A stretch of DNA of 64,000 nucleotides from Anaeramoeba flamelloides (lineage: Eukaryota; Metamonada; Anaeramoebidae). Location of the stretch: positions 1,550,001 to 1,614,000 of the forward strand of contig JANTQA010000045.1 in the NCBI GenBank assembly GCA_027625915.1, in the 5' to 3' direction. Of this stretch, positions 23,263-35,490 are shown one piece after another. A program made the translations under genes and the position numbers. The notes below the pieces were generated by a model. The model saw nothing but the letters and a program-made list of their open reading frames with translations, was not told where the DNA came from and did no database searches. Position 1 is the stretch's first letter; each line of letters opens with the position of its first letter.

Positions 23263-23373
23263 TATGTGATCTAATTGAAAAGAAAAATGCATTTCAAAAA
23301 TATAGAAAAAGATTAAATAATTTTTAAAAAAAAGGAGTAACAGCGCTCGAAGATAATTAATATTTAAAGAGAA

Positions 23374-26300
23374 TTATTTTTTTTGTTTTTTCTCTTGTGT
23401 TTTGGTTGAATTTGTTTTTTCTGTATTTTTGCTTTTATTTTGAAAAATTTTTTTGGGGGTATTAGATTTACGATAATAAGTATTATAGCCTCGATTATTA
23501 TAATTATTATAGTTGTTATAGTTGTTGTAATAATTGTTATATCCTCTGTTGTATCCACGATAATTATTATAATCGTTATAATATCTATTATTGTTGTAAT
23601 AGTTATTGTGATAATATCCGCTTCGTTGGTTATAACCTTGGTATGGTCTGTTGTAGACACGATAGTTATTGTTATAATTTCGATTATAGTTCCGGCTATT
23701 GTTTCGATTATACACTCTTCCTTTATTTTGTGTTTGTGTCACCGATGTAGTTCCAAATGTTTCTTTATTTAATTTAAATTCTTCATTTCTTTCTAATCGA
23801 AGTGTTTTTTGTGTTTTTCTTTTTTTATCACCAATAATTAGATTATCAAAAAAACTTGTTTTTGGTTTGTAAATATTTTCAACATCTTTTATTTGTTCAA
23901 TCTGCTTTTTTTCTGATTCATCAAGTTTACTGTCCCCTCCAGATGCTAATTTTTTAACCTTTTCAGTAATTTCTAATTCAAATTTTTGTTTATCAAATTT
24001 TTCGTTCATTTCTTCAAATTTAAATTCAATAGATAACGCTTTATCTGGCTTTTTTTTTGGATCAACCTTATATTGCTGTCCTTCATGAAATATTCTACCT
24101 CTTCCTCGACCCCGACCTCTTCCTCGACCCCGACCTCTTCCTCTGCCCCTACCTCTGCCTCTGCCTCTGCCTCTTCCTCTACCTCTCCCTCTGCCCCTAC
24201 CTCTGCCCCTACCCATTGATCTACTCGTTCCTCTGCCAAGTTGTCGGCTTCTTGTGTTATTTGAAAGACTTTTTTGAGGAGTTTTTTTTTTTGAGGTTGG
24301 CTTTGTTCCTGTTGCTTTTTTTGTAACAGTTTTTTTCTTTTTTTTTATAGTTTTTTTTGGCTTTGTAACTGTTTTTTTTTTTATACTTTTTTCCTCTTTT
24401 AACTTGCTAGTCTCCGATTTTTCTTCTTGCTATTATAATTTAATTAGATTTATTTATACAATTTAATTCAATGTTTTAATAATTTTATAAAAAATAATTA
24501 TAAAAGATTTAATGTTTAATATTGTAATTGGTGAGTAGCTTAATATTTGTGTATAAATTTTTTTTAAAAGTTATTTTTTATTCTAAAGAACTAAAATCCA
24601 AAATTTATGCCTTTATAACTGTCTTAAAAAGGCGAGGAGCACAAAGTTTTCAAAGAGTGAGAAAGCAAAGTTTTATAAATCGTTGCTGAAACTGTTTGGA
24701 TTACTCTTTTGAACAGTTTGAGTAACTTTTTTTTTTATCTTTTTGAATAACACCTTTTAAAACTTTTGATTATTCACTTTTTTTAAATTGGCTTTATTCC
24801 TTCAAAGAATACAAGTAATGAGAAATAGTGATCTTAAATAATCTTATTTTCGAGATTTATTAACTAATTTCAATCTCATTTATAAAGGTCAAAGTACCTA
24901 TTATAAAAAAGATCATTACTAGTTGTGAGTTTATCAGCTTTAATATTTTAATATTATTATTAAAAAAAAAAAAAAAAAATTGAAATTTTAATCACACTTA
25001 ATTTCTCCAATCTTTTGGAATCAAAAATAAAATGATTAAAAATAATATAGATTAAACATCAGCCAAAATTTGAAAACCTGAAAAAGACTTTTATTCAGAA
25101 AAAAATTTCTTGGGGAATTTACTCTGATAGTACTTGTTCATTTATTTTTATTTTATTTATCATATGCTTAAGGTATTATTTTTTTATTTTTTTTTTTTAC
25201 AGTTTTTGATTTATCAATTTGATAGTTTTTATTTTTTTTTCTTCTTTTCCTCCTTCTTGGAATGATTAAAAAAACGATTATATTTTGAAATATTTGATTT
25301 TTAGAGACAATTCACAAGTTATGGATTGTTAATAAACTTAAAATTTATTTAAATTTAAATGCTAATAAATAATGAATTGGAAAAGTAAAGAACATTACTT
25401 GATAATTGTTTTTAATTGTTTGAGAATAAAAAAAAATATTTATTATTAGTAAACTAAACTAAAATTCAAAATTTTCCACACAGCTAAAACCTTCTAAACA
25501 ATCACAATAATATAATTTCATTCAAATTGGAAATAATTTTGATTTTTCATAAAATATGAAAATCATTTTTTCATCTTTAAGTTTTTTTTATAGAGCAGTG
25601 AAAAAATTTTGTGAACAATTGATATTATGCTAAAGTCAGTTGTTCAAAATAGAAAAATCGAATACAATTCGTTGACGATATCTAATCATTTGATCGATCA
25701 ATAATTGTTGGTGAAATTTCAACAAATTTATCAATATATTTTTTTTTGTGGAAAAAACTGCATCAAGTCCACATAAAATCAATACAAGACAAAGTTAATT
25801 CATCCAAAGGAGACGAAAACTGGAAACTAAAGAAATACCTAAAGATTAGCCAGTTTCGTGAAAACCTCAAAGAAAAATAGCCCTACTTTTACTGGAAATC
25901 ATCAACTACAATAATCAAACCAAAATCCTTTTGTAATGGATTGAATAGATACACATACAGATGGGAAAAAGGAGTAAATTCCAAATTATGCACATGCTGT
26001 AACAAAAAAAATTGATGATATAGACCACTTTATTTGGGACTGTGATAAATATTAGAGAACTAGAAAAACACTGGAAAAAACAAATCAAAAAATCAAAATT
26101 TTCGACTATAAATATAATAGTCAAAAAAGACACATATGAATTGTTGAGGAAAATGAACATAAAAGAAATCCATGAAATCACCATAGAATATCTTCTGACC
26201 AACATGACTCAGTACGCAATTAGTAAAAAGGGGCTCAAGACCAAATGAAACCTATCAGCAAATTCATTTAAATCAGAAAACTTCACGTTTCTCTAACAAT

Positions 26301-28690
26301 TGTTTTAAACCTCTTGATTTTTTCCACTTCCTTACTTTTCTTTTCTTTTCTTTCGATCATTTTTTCCTCACTTCTTCATTTTTTATTCTTTCTTTTCTTT
26401 TTCTTTTTTTTAGAAAACTAAATTAAGATCCAAATACTTCTGATGGCTGTATCTATTAGATACTCTTTGAATTAGAAGTCTCAAATTTAGTCACTTCAAA
26501 ATTCTCTCTTTAACAGATTAGATGGGGTTTCATCTAACCCTTAACAATAAATCAATCAATATATTTTTTTGTTCTCGCTCGTTTCATCATTTTTTGGACA
26601 TATTGATTTTGAATTTTTCTTTTTTATATTTTTTTCTTTTATTTGGATTAAAAAGATTACATATAAAAACATTAATACTGAGCTACTTTAAACCCAAATT
26701 TAATATTATATTTGAAAAAATACCATAAATTGAGATTTTTTTTGCCAATTTTTGATTTTGAGTGTATCCAAATTTTTGGAATGGGGATTATATTTAGATT
26801 AATAGTATTGTACTTTTGATTAAAAATTAATAAGATTTGGAATTTGTTTTTTTTAAAAAAAAAAAAAAAAATTATTGTTTAGGATTCTTTTGATAAGAAA
26901 ATAAAAACTATCTCGTTTGCTTTTTTTTTTTTTTTGTACTTGATCCTAATAACTTGATTTAATACACAAGAAGTAAAAATGTAATTGAAAATTTAAAAGT
27001 TTGAAAAATCTGTAAAGATATTTGATCTATAAATTATTTAATGATTATTATTTACAAAACAAAAAAAAACTTATACAGCCATTTTACAAAGGTGAGTAAT
27101 CAAAAGTTTTAAAAAGTGTTACTCAAAAAGATAAAAAAAAGTTACTCAAACTGTTTAAAAAAGTAAGTCAAAAAGTTTAAGCAATGATTTATAAAACTTT
27201 GATTTCTTACTCTTTTCAAACTTTTTAGTCCTCATTTTTTTAAAAACAGCTTTATTTATTATATTCAAGCTGAAGTAAAGATTCATATTTTCAAAAAGTA
27301 ATTATTTTGAGAAAGTTTTGAATTTTTTAAAGTCCTTTTAAAAAAGTGTGAGAAAAAAGTTTTTTAATAGAACGCTAAAAATAAGTCTACTGAAGTTTAT
27401 TGGACGTTGTAAAGTAAGTTTGTGAAAACTTCTTTTTGGCACCTTTTTTAAAATGACTTTAAAATATTTTTTGTATTAATTGTTTTTTATTTAAAAAATT
27501 TTTCCCAGAGCAGATAATCCAAAAAAAATTATATGAGTATGCTTTTTTAATTAATTTTTTGGTCAATTTAATGGATTTTAAGTTTCAACATTTTACTGTG
27601 ACAGCAAGTTTTTATTTATTTCTTTTATTAATATTAATATATTTTTAATAAATCCATTTGTAAAAAGTGTAGAGTTCTTTGAAAAAATTGAGACAAAAAA
27701 AGTCTTTAAGGGTATCTTTAAAATAAACAAGCATCAAGGGGACTGTTTTTAGAATTTTATTTGAAATTATTTTTCAAAAGCTGCTTTAAATCTTTGCTTT
27801 ATTTCTTTTCTTTGTTTTCATTTCATTTCTTAAAACCATTTGTTTAAATTTAGAGGTAACTACAATGGAATCTGAGTTGATCTCATTTCAAAAGGTAACG
27901 TTAGTTCATAAATGAGGTGAAAAAATCATAAACTAACTCTGGTTTCAGAAATTTGCAACAGTTAATTTTGTTTGTTTACTTTGAGGGTTTAATTTCCTCC
28001 CAAACATGACTTCATTTTTTGTGGCGTTTTTAATAATTTCAAAAATGAAATATTTGTTAATGCAAATAAAAAATCTAGTACGATTTTTTCTGTAATATTT
28101 TCAAAACATAAAAAAAAGGAAAGATGATTTTTCTTTTCAAAAAACATTCGGCTTTTCGTTTTAAACAAAACAACAAAAAATAATAAAAAAGGAAAAAAAT
28201 AATAAAAAAAAAAAAATAATAAAAAAAAAAGAATAAAAAAAAAAAAGAAAAAAAAAAGTAATCTGTTATTTTTTTTTCTGTCTAAAACAGAAAGAAAATT
28301 AAAATTTTTGAAAACAACACTTACAGAAATAATTGCAGAATCTAATTGAGAAAGATCGTCTTGCGGTAAAAGAGTAAGTTTTGAGATATCACTTGCACGG
28401 AATTTTATAAAATTATAAATACGACCGTTTCCTTGAATTTCTTTGCCGTCCTTACTCCTGCCTTCTGTTCCATGAAATATAACTATTGGGGAATTAAAAT
28501 AAAAAAAAGGATGTTAATTGTTTGATTTTTTTTTGTTATTGAAAAAAAAAAGAAATGAATTAAATTAAAACCTACCATTTGATAATTCGACAGATGATTC
28601 TTGAGAATTTATTTCTGACAAAACCCCTTCATAACGAATCATTCGTTTAGAGATCAAGCTTACTTTTGATCCGAGATAATTTTGAGCCAT
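23374..28690 (-). CDS. LSM14: LSM14/Scd6/RAP55-family RNA-granule protein (three exons)
   Basis: Exons 28576-28690, 28325-28482 and 23374-24429 splice in consistent phase into 442 residues. Residues 1-91 are the LSM14 domain (YLGSKVSLISK..RYEGVL.., ending DSAIIS). After a lysine-rich linker comes a run of about 20 Gly-Arg pairs (163-203). Then follow the FDF motif (FKFEEMNEKF, about 227-236), the FFD box (YKPKTSFFDN, about 278-287) and the TFG box (LNKETFG, about 311-317). The tail is an N/Y/R-rich prion-like region. In other eukaryotes this family binds mRNA and the DEAD-box helicase DDX6/Dhh1 in P-bodies and represses translation. The domain order is complete, but the Gly-Arg run precedes the FDF motif rather than lying late in the protein. 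Intron 2 is 3.9 kb and full of repeats. ATG at 28690 starts the LSM14 domain directly. Confidence 0.9.
24614..24797. mobile_element. Family F MITE copy 2
   Basis: About 185 bp, reverse-complement match to 27074-27254. Shared core: AAAGTTTTATAAATCGTTGC and CAGTTTGAGTAACTTTTTTT. The ends are inverted relatives (TATAACTGTCTTAAAAAGGC / AATTGGCTTTA). Non-coding. Confidence 0.6.
25440..25757 (-). repeat. Dispersed repeat, family B copy 4 (reversed)
   Basis: Reverse-complement relative of copies 1-3 (ATTTGATCGATCAATAATTG and TTTCATTCAAATTGGAAATA in this orientation). It abuts the LINE fragment at about 25758. Confidence 0.55.
25758..26565 (+). mobile_element. 5'-truncated LINE (C-terminal end plus 3' UTR)
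   Basis: The coding remnant reads ..GDENWKLKKYLKISQF.., then a Cys-His knuckle LCTCCNKKN..DIDHFIWDC (CxxC..H..C) typical of the C-terminus of non-LTR retrotransposon polyproteins, then a short basic helix ending ..ISKKGLKTK before TGA at about 26248. Several frameshifts and stops break it. The 3' UTR has a long pyrimidine tract and ends near GTTTCATCTAACCCTTAACA. It has the same tail as 54940-55770 and 18690-18900. It lies sense-opposite to the LSM14 gene, inside its intron. Confidence 0.7.
27074..27254. mobile_element. Family F MITE copy 3
   Basis: About 180 bp from TACAGCCATTTTACAAAGGT to AAAAACAGCTTTA, with inverted-repeat ends and TA borders. It is the reverse complement of copy 2 in the same intron, so the two could pair in the pre-mRNA. 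Confidence 0.65.
27326..27465. mobile_element. Short foldback element, family G
   Basis: Ends TTTAAAGTCCTTTTAAAAAAG and the near complement CTTTTTTAAAATGACTTTAAA enclose about 100 bases. Non-coding, intronic. Confidence 0.55.
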
Positions 28691-28883
28691 TTTTAATGAA
28701 CTAAATAAAAATAAAAAAATGGAAACCATATATTCATTTTTTTATTTGATGAAATGACTCATTCCGAGAAACAAAAAAAAAAGAGTAAAAGGCTTTAAAT
28801 TGGGTGCCTTTTTATTGAAATAGTTAAATTTAGAGTTATTTCAGGTAATTAAAAACAATTAATTTTGTTAAATTTCTTTTTGT

Positions 28884-29450
28884 TTAAGGTTTACAATCCC
28901 TGAAATTTGAAAAAAGATTATCTTGTGTAGGGTGTAGTGAATTGTTGATTTGGTTCTTAGCTGATCGATCTCGGACCTTGGTATGGATTTTAATAGAGGT
29001 TCAAAATGGCAATTTTTGACAATTTACTTTATTTCTTTTATTTCTGAAATCCGTTTTGGAAGAGTTTAAGATCTATTTGGTGGAACACAAGTTATAAAAA
29101 AATGAGGTTTGTAGGTTGTTGATTGAAATTTTTCATTAAGTTTGGTTTTATTGGGAGCTTTTAAAAAATTTAATTGTTTCATTAGGTTAATTGACAAAAA
29201 AGTAAATCGTGATTCTTTTCTACATCCCAAAATCAAAAGTTATTCTTTAACACCTATCAATCTATTAATCTTACACAATCAAAAACGGATTTCGGAAAAA
29301 AAAAAAAATAAATTGTCAAAAATTGCAATTTTGAACCTCTATTAAAATCCATACCAAGTACAAGATCGATCAGCTAGAAACCAAATCAACAATTCACTAC
29401 ACCCTATACAAGATAATTTTTTTTCAAATTTCAGGAATTGTAATCCTGAA
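28884..29450. mobile_element. Foldback MITE, family A copy 2 (upstream of LSM14)
   Basis: Exactly 567 bp like copy 1, with left end TTAAGGTTTACAATCCCTGA and right end ..GGAATTGTAATCCTGAA (one border mutated from TTAA to TGAA). Arms carry the same GATCGAT and GGTTCAAAATGG blocks. It lies 193 bases upstream of the LSM14 start codon. Confidence 0.88.
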
Positions 29451-30826
29451 GGTATTGAGTTCCTAAAATGTGAAAAAATGGTTATTGAGTGTCTGAGATT
29501 AGAATTCGTTTTTGTAAGTATCAGTTGTTTGATCTGAAACTTATTTGTCTTTTAGAAGCTATTTAAAAATCCGTTTTATTCAACTAAATTTTATCAGAAA
29601 AGAGTAATAGATTGATAAAGTTTAAATTAATAACAAGGACTAAATGGTTTTTATTATGATTTTATTTCCTATTTGGTTTTATTTCAATTTTAGAAAAAGT
29701 ATCAAAAGTTGGCTTCCAAAATCTGTAATTAGGAAAGAATAATAAGAATCTTATTTTTTTTTTTGCCAGGGAAATAGATAGAAGAATTTACTGGGTAACA
29801 TTCCTCAGATAAAAAAAAGTTGTTTTTTCACTTCGAAAATTGTGTTTATGGTCAGTGGATATATAAAAAAATTTTCAATCTTTAAAAAATGTTTTTGTAA
29901 GACTTTGTGAATAGACAAATATTGTACCCAATTATTTCAAAAAAATTCAGATTTTGAAAATTAGGTTGTAGAAAACAAATCACTTTATTATGTAGATTGT
30001 TTTTTTAATTGCTATAATAAAAAAAAGTTCACTAACAATGAATTATATTTACAAAAAAAAAAAAAAAACAGGGAAAAAAATCTAAGAAAGGATAAAAAAC
30101 AATAAAAAATATTTCTTCCATTTTTTTCCTGAAAAAACCTTCGTTTTATCAAGAAGAAATCTACAAAAGGAAATAAATAAATGATTATTTGTCAATAATT
30201 CCACACTGAAACAAGAAAGTATGAGTAACTCGAAAATAAAAACTAAAAAACAAAGCCTAAAAATTACCAAAGTTTTAAAGCAAAACTAGAATAATAATAA
30301 AAAAGAAAAAAAAAGAACTTAATAACAAATAAATAACAATTAAATAACGATCCACAAGTGAACATTCAAGACAAATGATCAATGTAATTTTTTTAAACCA
30401 AAAAAACTATTTTAGCTTGATTTTGGGAGTTCTTTGATAAATATAACATTTATTTTATTTTTAAACAATTTTTTATTTTTTTTTTTTGATTTTTTACCAA
30501 TAAATTCTCGACTAGTGTAAATTAAATTTCTTTCTTTCTTTTCTTTTATTTTTTGATTATCATTTACAAGTACATAAGTAAAATATCAAATATTTTTCAA
30601 AGTGTAATTTTTAAAAATTTCAAGATAAATAAAGAGTTCCATATATTTTTACAAATTTTTATAATAGTAAAAAGTTACACGATTATCTTAATAAAGTTGG
30701 TTACATTTTTAATTACACAAAAAATCAACAAAATTTAAGATATAAAATAATATCAAATTAAAGAACATATTTTAGACTTTTTTTTCTAAAAGTATTTTAT
30801 GAATATCGAATTTTTATCTTTTAATT

Positions 30827-30940
30827 GGAATTTTTAGTAAAATTATTTTAATAGAATCTGAATAAGGTATTTTATTTTGAGCTTTTTTTGCACCTTAAAT
30901 TTCGTTGAAAGTTTGTTTCTTAAAACTGGAACTGACTGTA
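30827..30940. mobile_element. Half copy of family C MITE
   Basis: Only the right half survives: TTAAATTTCGTTGAAAGTTT..GGAACTGACTGTA with the terminal TA. The left arm is missing or unrecognisable. Confidence 0.65.
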
Positions 30941-32019
30941 ATTGAAGTTATCTATTATAATATAAAAATTTTGGTTTATTTATTAAGTTTTATACTCAAG
31001 AGATTTTTATTTTTTGTCTAAAAATAAAAGAAAAAGCAATAAAAAAAAAACAGTTAAAAAAATTGGGAAATTTATTTTGAAAGAAAAATTACATAAAAAA
31101 TAGAAAATTTATAAAATTAGTTAAACTCATTTATAGATTTCCTTCCATTTGAATAACTAAATCCAATCTCTTTTTCATATTTGAAACCAATTTTTTCATT
31201 AATTCATCTATTGCTTCTTACCAATTTTTCATTTTCCTTTTTTATTTTAACAAAAAACTGTCGAAAAAATAAAAAAGAGAAAAAATGATTTATTTACAAA
31301 CTTTTCATTGTGAGGGGAAAAACTTCAAAATAATACAAAAGAAATTCAAAATTTAAATGTAACACAGGCCATTTGTTATGAAATTTAGTTATTTTTTCAA
31401 ACATTACCTTCACACATAATAAAATTTGATGTAACTTTATAAGATAAAAAAAATATTTTTGAAATATTACTAAAAGAATTAATGATTTTGAAATTTTCCA
31501 AAATAAAAAAGATGGATCCAAACTTTAAAAAACAATAATTCATATCTGAAAATGACTCTAAAAATTAATCTGGGCTTATAATAATCCTATTTTTATCATA
31601 TTTCCGAATTTTAGGATGTGGTAAAATTAAGTTGAATTTGCTATTAAATTTACAAGAATATATATATATATATATTGGATACTGTTCCCTTAGTAAAAAT
31701 GTCTCAATGAAAGAGTATTACTATACCTTTTTTCGAATTTTTTGATTATTGGATTGTTTATTTCTCAAAGTAATTGACGAATTTTCCCTTTATATTTCAA
31801 GCTAAAATAGGAATCAATTTTTATTTCATTTTTTTTTTCTAGTTATTTCCTATATAATGAGCACTTTAAATGAAATTTAATAGATTGGTTTTACTTTCTG
31901 GTCTCTATTTATTTCACTATTTGATATTATGTTTTCAATATTTTACCTTTACTAAAAATACTTCAAGTAAGGACAAATCCAAATTTAAAAAAATTAACAA
32001 ATTGAACTATTTATCACCT

Positions 32020-32589
32020 TTAAGGTTTATAATCCCCGAAATTTTTAAAAAGATTATCTTGTGTAGGGTGTAGTGACTTGTTAATTTGGTCATTATCTGA
32101 TCGATCTTGTTCTTGGTATGGGCTTTAATAGAGGCTCAAAATGGTAATTTCTGACAATTTATTTTTTTTTTTCCGAAATCCCAATTGAAGAGTATACGAT
32201 TAATATCTTGGAAGGTGCATAAGTTATAAAAAAACAATGTGATTTGTCGGATGTTGATTGAAATTTTTAATTAAGTTTGGTTTTATTTGTAGATATTAAA
32301 AAATAAATTGTTTCATTTAGGTTACATAACTAATAAACAAATCAAAATTTCAATCTCAAACCCAAAAATCAAAATTTATTCTGAACTTAAATATTTAAAA
32401 ACCCATTTAGTCATAAACTCTTCAATTCGGATTTCGGAAAAAAAAAAATAAATCGTCAGAAATTACCATTTTGAACCTCTATTAAAACCCATACCAAGAA
32501 CAAGATCGATCAGCTAAGAATCAAATTAACAATTAAGCACACCCTACATTCAAAAACCTTTTTTCAAATTCAAGGATTGTAAACCTTAA
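32020..32589. mobile_element. Foldback MITE, family A copy 3 (upstream of the 32.8 kb gene)
   Basis: 570 bp, TTAAGGTTTATAATCCCCGA to ..AAGGATTGTAAACCTTAA, TTAA at both ends, with arms of about 190 bp. It ends 231 bases before the ATG at 32821. Confidence 0.88.
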
Positions 32590-32820
32590 TATCAAATAGT
32601 TATCTTAAATTCACAAGAATATTTTTTATTAGTCTATGTTTACCCAAAGTACTAGCCTATAAACCTGAATTGGTACAAATTACAAACGTTGTGTGATGGC
32701 TTTCAAACTCCAAATATTCTAATTGTGTGTTTCAAAAAGTTTCATTTTTTTTACATTTTTGTTTGTAAAGCACAAAAGCTTTTGACCGCGAATCAACAAA
32801 ACAAAAAAAAAACATTCTAG

Positions 32821-34256
32821 ATGAATTACTTTACTGGGGAGGATGTTGAAATTCTTCTTCAAAATACAGAGTGTAACATTTTTATACCATCAATTTTCAC
32901 TGGTGACATTTTGAAAGATCTGCAAACCACCTCAAGATCTGATGTGCTTCAGTCTGAAATTTTAGATTTCTATCTTTTCTTTTCAACGACTTTAAAAACA
33001 GAAAAGGAAATTGAAAATTGGAAAAAAGTGATTTGTACAACAAGCATTGCTGTGTTGATTGATCTTAATGAAAAGAGCTTGAAAAACAAAAACAAAAAAA
33101 TCAATTTTTATGACAACAAAAACAAAAACAAAGAAGAATTCAAAATTACTACAAAAAGACATTTACCACGAATAAATTCTGAAGCAACTTTCTTAAGCAA
33201 TGGCCAGGTTGTGATTCCTTTTCAAATTGAAATAATTACAAACCATAATCAACAAATATACAATCACAAGAATTATCGTAAGAACAACACTCACAATAAA
33301 CGGGATCAAATTCATTTCAAAATCGAGTTAATCACTGAAAAAAGGACAATTTCGGAATTAAAATTTGATGATCCACTTTACAAAAATAACAAGAAGGGCA
33401 AAAAAAGAGAAGGTCAATCACATTTTCAGAAAATTAATAATTTTGGATTTGATCCAACTTTGGGTGTGGATGATTTTTTTGAAAAATTGACCGAAACACC
33501 AAGGCTATTTAAAAATATATTTACCATTGCCATCCCAGTTGCCACTTCTCTTTTATTTCATTCAACCTATCAATTAATAGGCAATATTAATTTTTTAACA
33601 GTCAATCTTAAAAACATATTACAAAATCAGAATATTCAGATTAATGCAATACAACTATTATTAAACTCTTCAATTAAAATAATGAATTATTTACCGAATA
33701 AGGACCACAAACAATTAATAAAAAAAACAAAAGGAATGAACCAGAATTACAGAAAATATAAGAGTGTCATCGATTCTGATTTCCCTTTTCATAAAGAATT
33801 TAAAAAAACAATTAATCTTGACAACAGAAAGACAAAATCAAAACAAACCGAAAAAAATCCAAATAACAACACTAAAGAATATAAGAAGGATGATGGGAAG
33901 AGAAGAAATAGGAAAGAAATGGAAAAGGTAAGGAAAAAAAAAACTGATCAAGAAATTTATGATCAAAATAAAAATGTTAATACAATTAAAATAAAATCTT
34001 TAATACCAAATGAAAAGAAAAAAAAAAAATTGCCAAAGCCGAAACCAAAATTAAAACCAAAACCCAAGCTTCCTCTTCAAAGTAAACCAAATTTTAATCC
34101 AACAAACGATCCAAAAATTAAAAATAAATTGAATCCATCAGGATCAACAAAAAAACAAATGAAATCAAAGCATAGACAAAATAAAAGCACACATATACAG
34201 CCATCCACTAACAAAAATGACAATGGCAATAACAACATTAACAGCAATATCATCAT

Positions 34257-34294
<38 letters not shown>

Positions 34295-35490
34295 CCAGAA
34301 ACAGAAACAGCAACAATAATAGCAACAGCAATAACAACAATAACAACCCAAGAACAAAAACCAAACCAAACCAAAGAACAAAACCAAAACCAAGCCCCAA
34401 AAAAACAAGAGGGGTTAAAGATAGAACTGATAGTAACCATTCAACAAAAAAAGGTGACTTTTATAGTGAATTTGAAATTATTAAAGATGATAATATTATT
34501 ACTGAGAATTACCAATCAAAACATAAAACCAAGCCAACGTGGCATAATTCTGCCCGAATAAGGAGAAGAACAATTAGTAAAACACAAAATAAAAAATCCC
34601 CGAAAATGTATTCTAAAGGAAAAGGAAAAGGAAAAGCAAATCCAAAATTTGAGAATTTACAGATATCTTCACAAAATAATTTAAAGATGATTAAAAAATC
34701 AGGATCTTATCAAAAGCATAATGATTATCTAAACAAATCTTCCGATAAAAGCAATTACCAATTAAATTTGCCCAAGCAATTAAGACTAGATGAAAAATTT
34801 AATGTAATTAATTTGTCTGATTCTCTTTTTCAAAATGGTGACGTTGTCATCCAACCACAAGAAGAAATCAACTTTCTGTTTAAAATTGAAAAAAAAAATT
34901 TACAATTTGGTGAACTTCAAAATATTTTTGGAAGATTCAAGTCAATTGCTTATTGTTCTTGGAAAACAAAATTGCAAAAAAAAATAATACGCTCTGAAAT
35001 ACCAATAGAATGGCTATTTGAAAGGGAAACAGATATACAAATTTCAATTTATCCTTTGGAAAAAGATATTTTTATTTACCAAAAAAGTACATTAAAAATT
35101 GAAATTATTAATAATAGCAAAATACACCAAGAGTTAAAATTGGAAATACCATTTAAACATCAAGTCGCCTATGAAAAGAGCGAAAATAATAATAATCAGT
35201 ATAATAATAATAATAATAATCAGAATAATGGAAGCAATGATGATTGGAATTACAATGTTGAGAATGATAAGAAATTTTATTCTGGCGATACCACAGCCAT
35301 GATTGTTTTTGAAAAATCAAAATTAGTGAGTGTCCGTCCGAAAAGTTCCTTAATTATCCAACTCACTTTTATCCCTTTAAAGGTTGGGCTCATCGATTTT
35401 AATATAATTTTGAAAAATTTAAATTCAGACAAAATATTGACACCAAAGTCCAATTGTTTAATTTTTGTTAAAAATGCTGAAAAAAAATAG
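32821..35490 (+). CDS. Large K/N-rich protein with TRAPPC13-like ends
   Basis: An 889-residue intronless frame from ATG 32821. The N-terminal ~270 residues look folded (mixed beta-type hydrophobic pattern). About 330-650 is low complexity with Lys-Pro runs, Asn/Ser repeats and QTK-type tracts. The C-terminal ~240 residues again look folded. There GRFKSIAYCSWKTKLQKK, then DIQISIYPLEKDIFIYQKST and a final SSLIIQLTFIPLKVGLIDF follow the order and spacing of the Ig-like domains of TRAPPC13 (which has a G.L...WKTNLG strand). TRAPPC13 is a subunit of the TRAPP II/III tethering complexes on Golgi and autophagic membranes. The match is from memory of motifs and is weak, so function is tentative; another Ig-fold trafficking adaptor is possible. 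The CAG/AAC-rich block at 34217-34400 makes long shadow frames. Confidence 0.55.
34200..34400. repeat. Imperfect AAC/AGC trinucleotide tract inside the CDS
   Basis: Repeated AAC, AGC and ATC triplets encode an Asn/Ser-rich tract. Length polymorphism is likely; the frame is kept. Confidence 0.75.

Larger units (their letters stand above)
16978..23373. other. 6.4 kb geneless, repeat-dense region
   Basis: No gene is supported. It holds a LINE 3' tail at 18690-18900, family D repeat at 19400-20640, a family E element at 20948-21658, a 75 bp hairpin at 22009-22085, a family B repeat at 22160-22510, (TA)n tracts at 19857-19890 and 20929-20950 and (AAT)n at 23214-23262. A related A/T-rich block (around GAATTTATCAGTATTATAAA) recurs near 18330, 19060 and 22780. 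A 62-codon ATG frame at 17092-17280 on the minus strand has no recognisable feature. Confidence 0.6.
24430..28324 (-). other. Giant intron 2 of the LSM14 gene
   Basis: A 3,895 bp intron from GTAAGTG to a TATAATAG acceptor. It contains two family F MITEs in opposite orientation, a family B repeat, a LINE tail, a 140 bp family G foldback and long poly-A tracts. The phase is 0 on both sides, so no extra exon is required. The gene's other intron is 93 bp. Confidence 0.85.
28691..32820. other. Intergenic region between divergent LSM14 and the 32.8 kb gene
   Basis: It holds two family A foldback elements (28884-29450 and 32020-32589), a half family C MITE (30827-30940) and a (TA)n tract at 31657-31676. 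Everything else is homopolymer-rich with no exon-like islands. ORF-like runs at 29142, 30082, 31294 and 31870 overlap the elements or are F/K/I-rich and unsupported. Confidence 0.6.

Noticed and set aside
23364-24326. Other open frames over the Gly-Arg and N/Y-rich parts of LSM14
   Set aside because: They are shadows produced by the simple repeat; only one frame continues the LSM14 domain.
34077-34561. Long Leu/Ala/Val-rich and Thr/Ala-rich frames on both strands
   Set aside because: They are shadows of the AAC/AGC tract inside the 32.8 kb gene.
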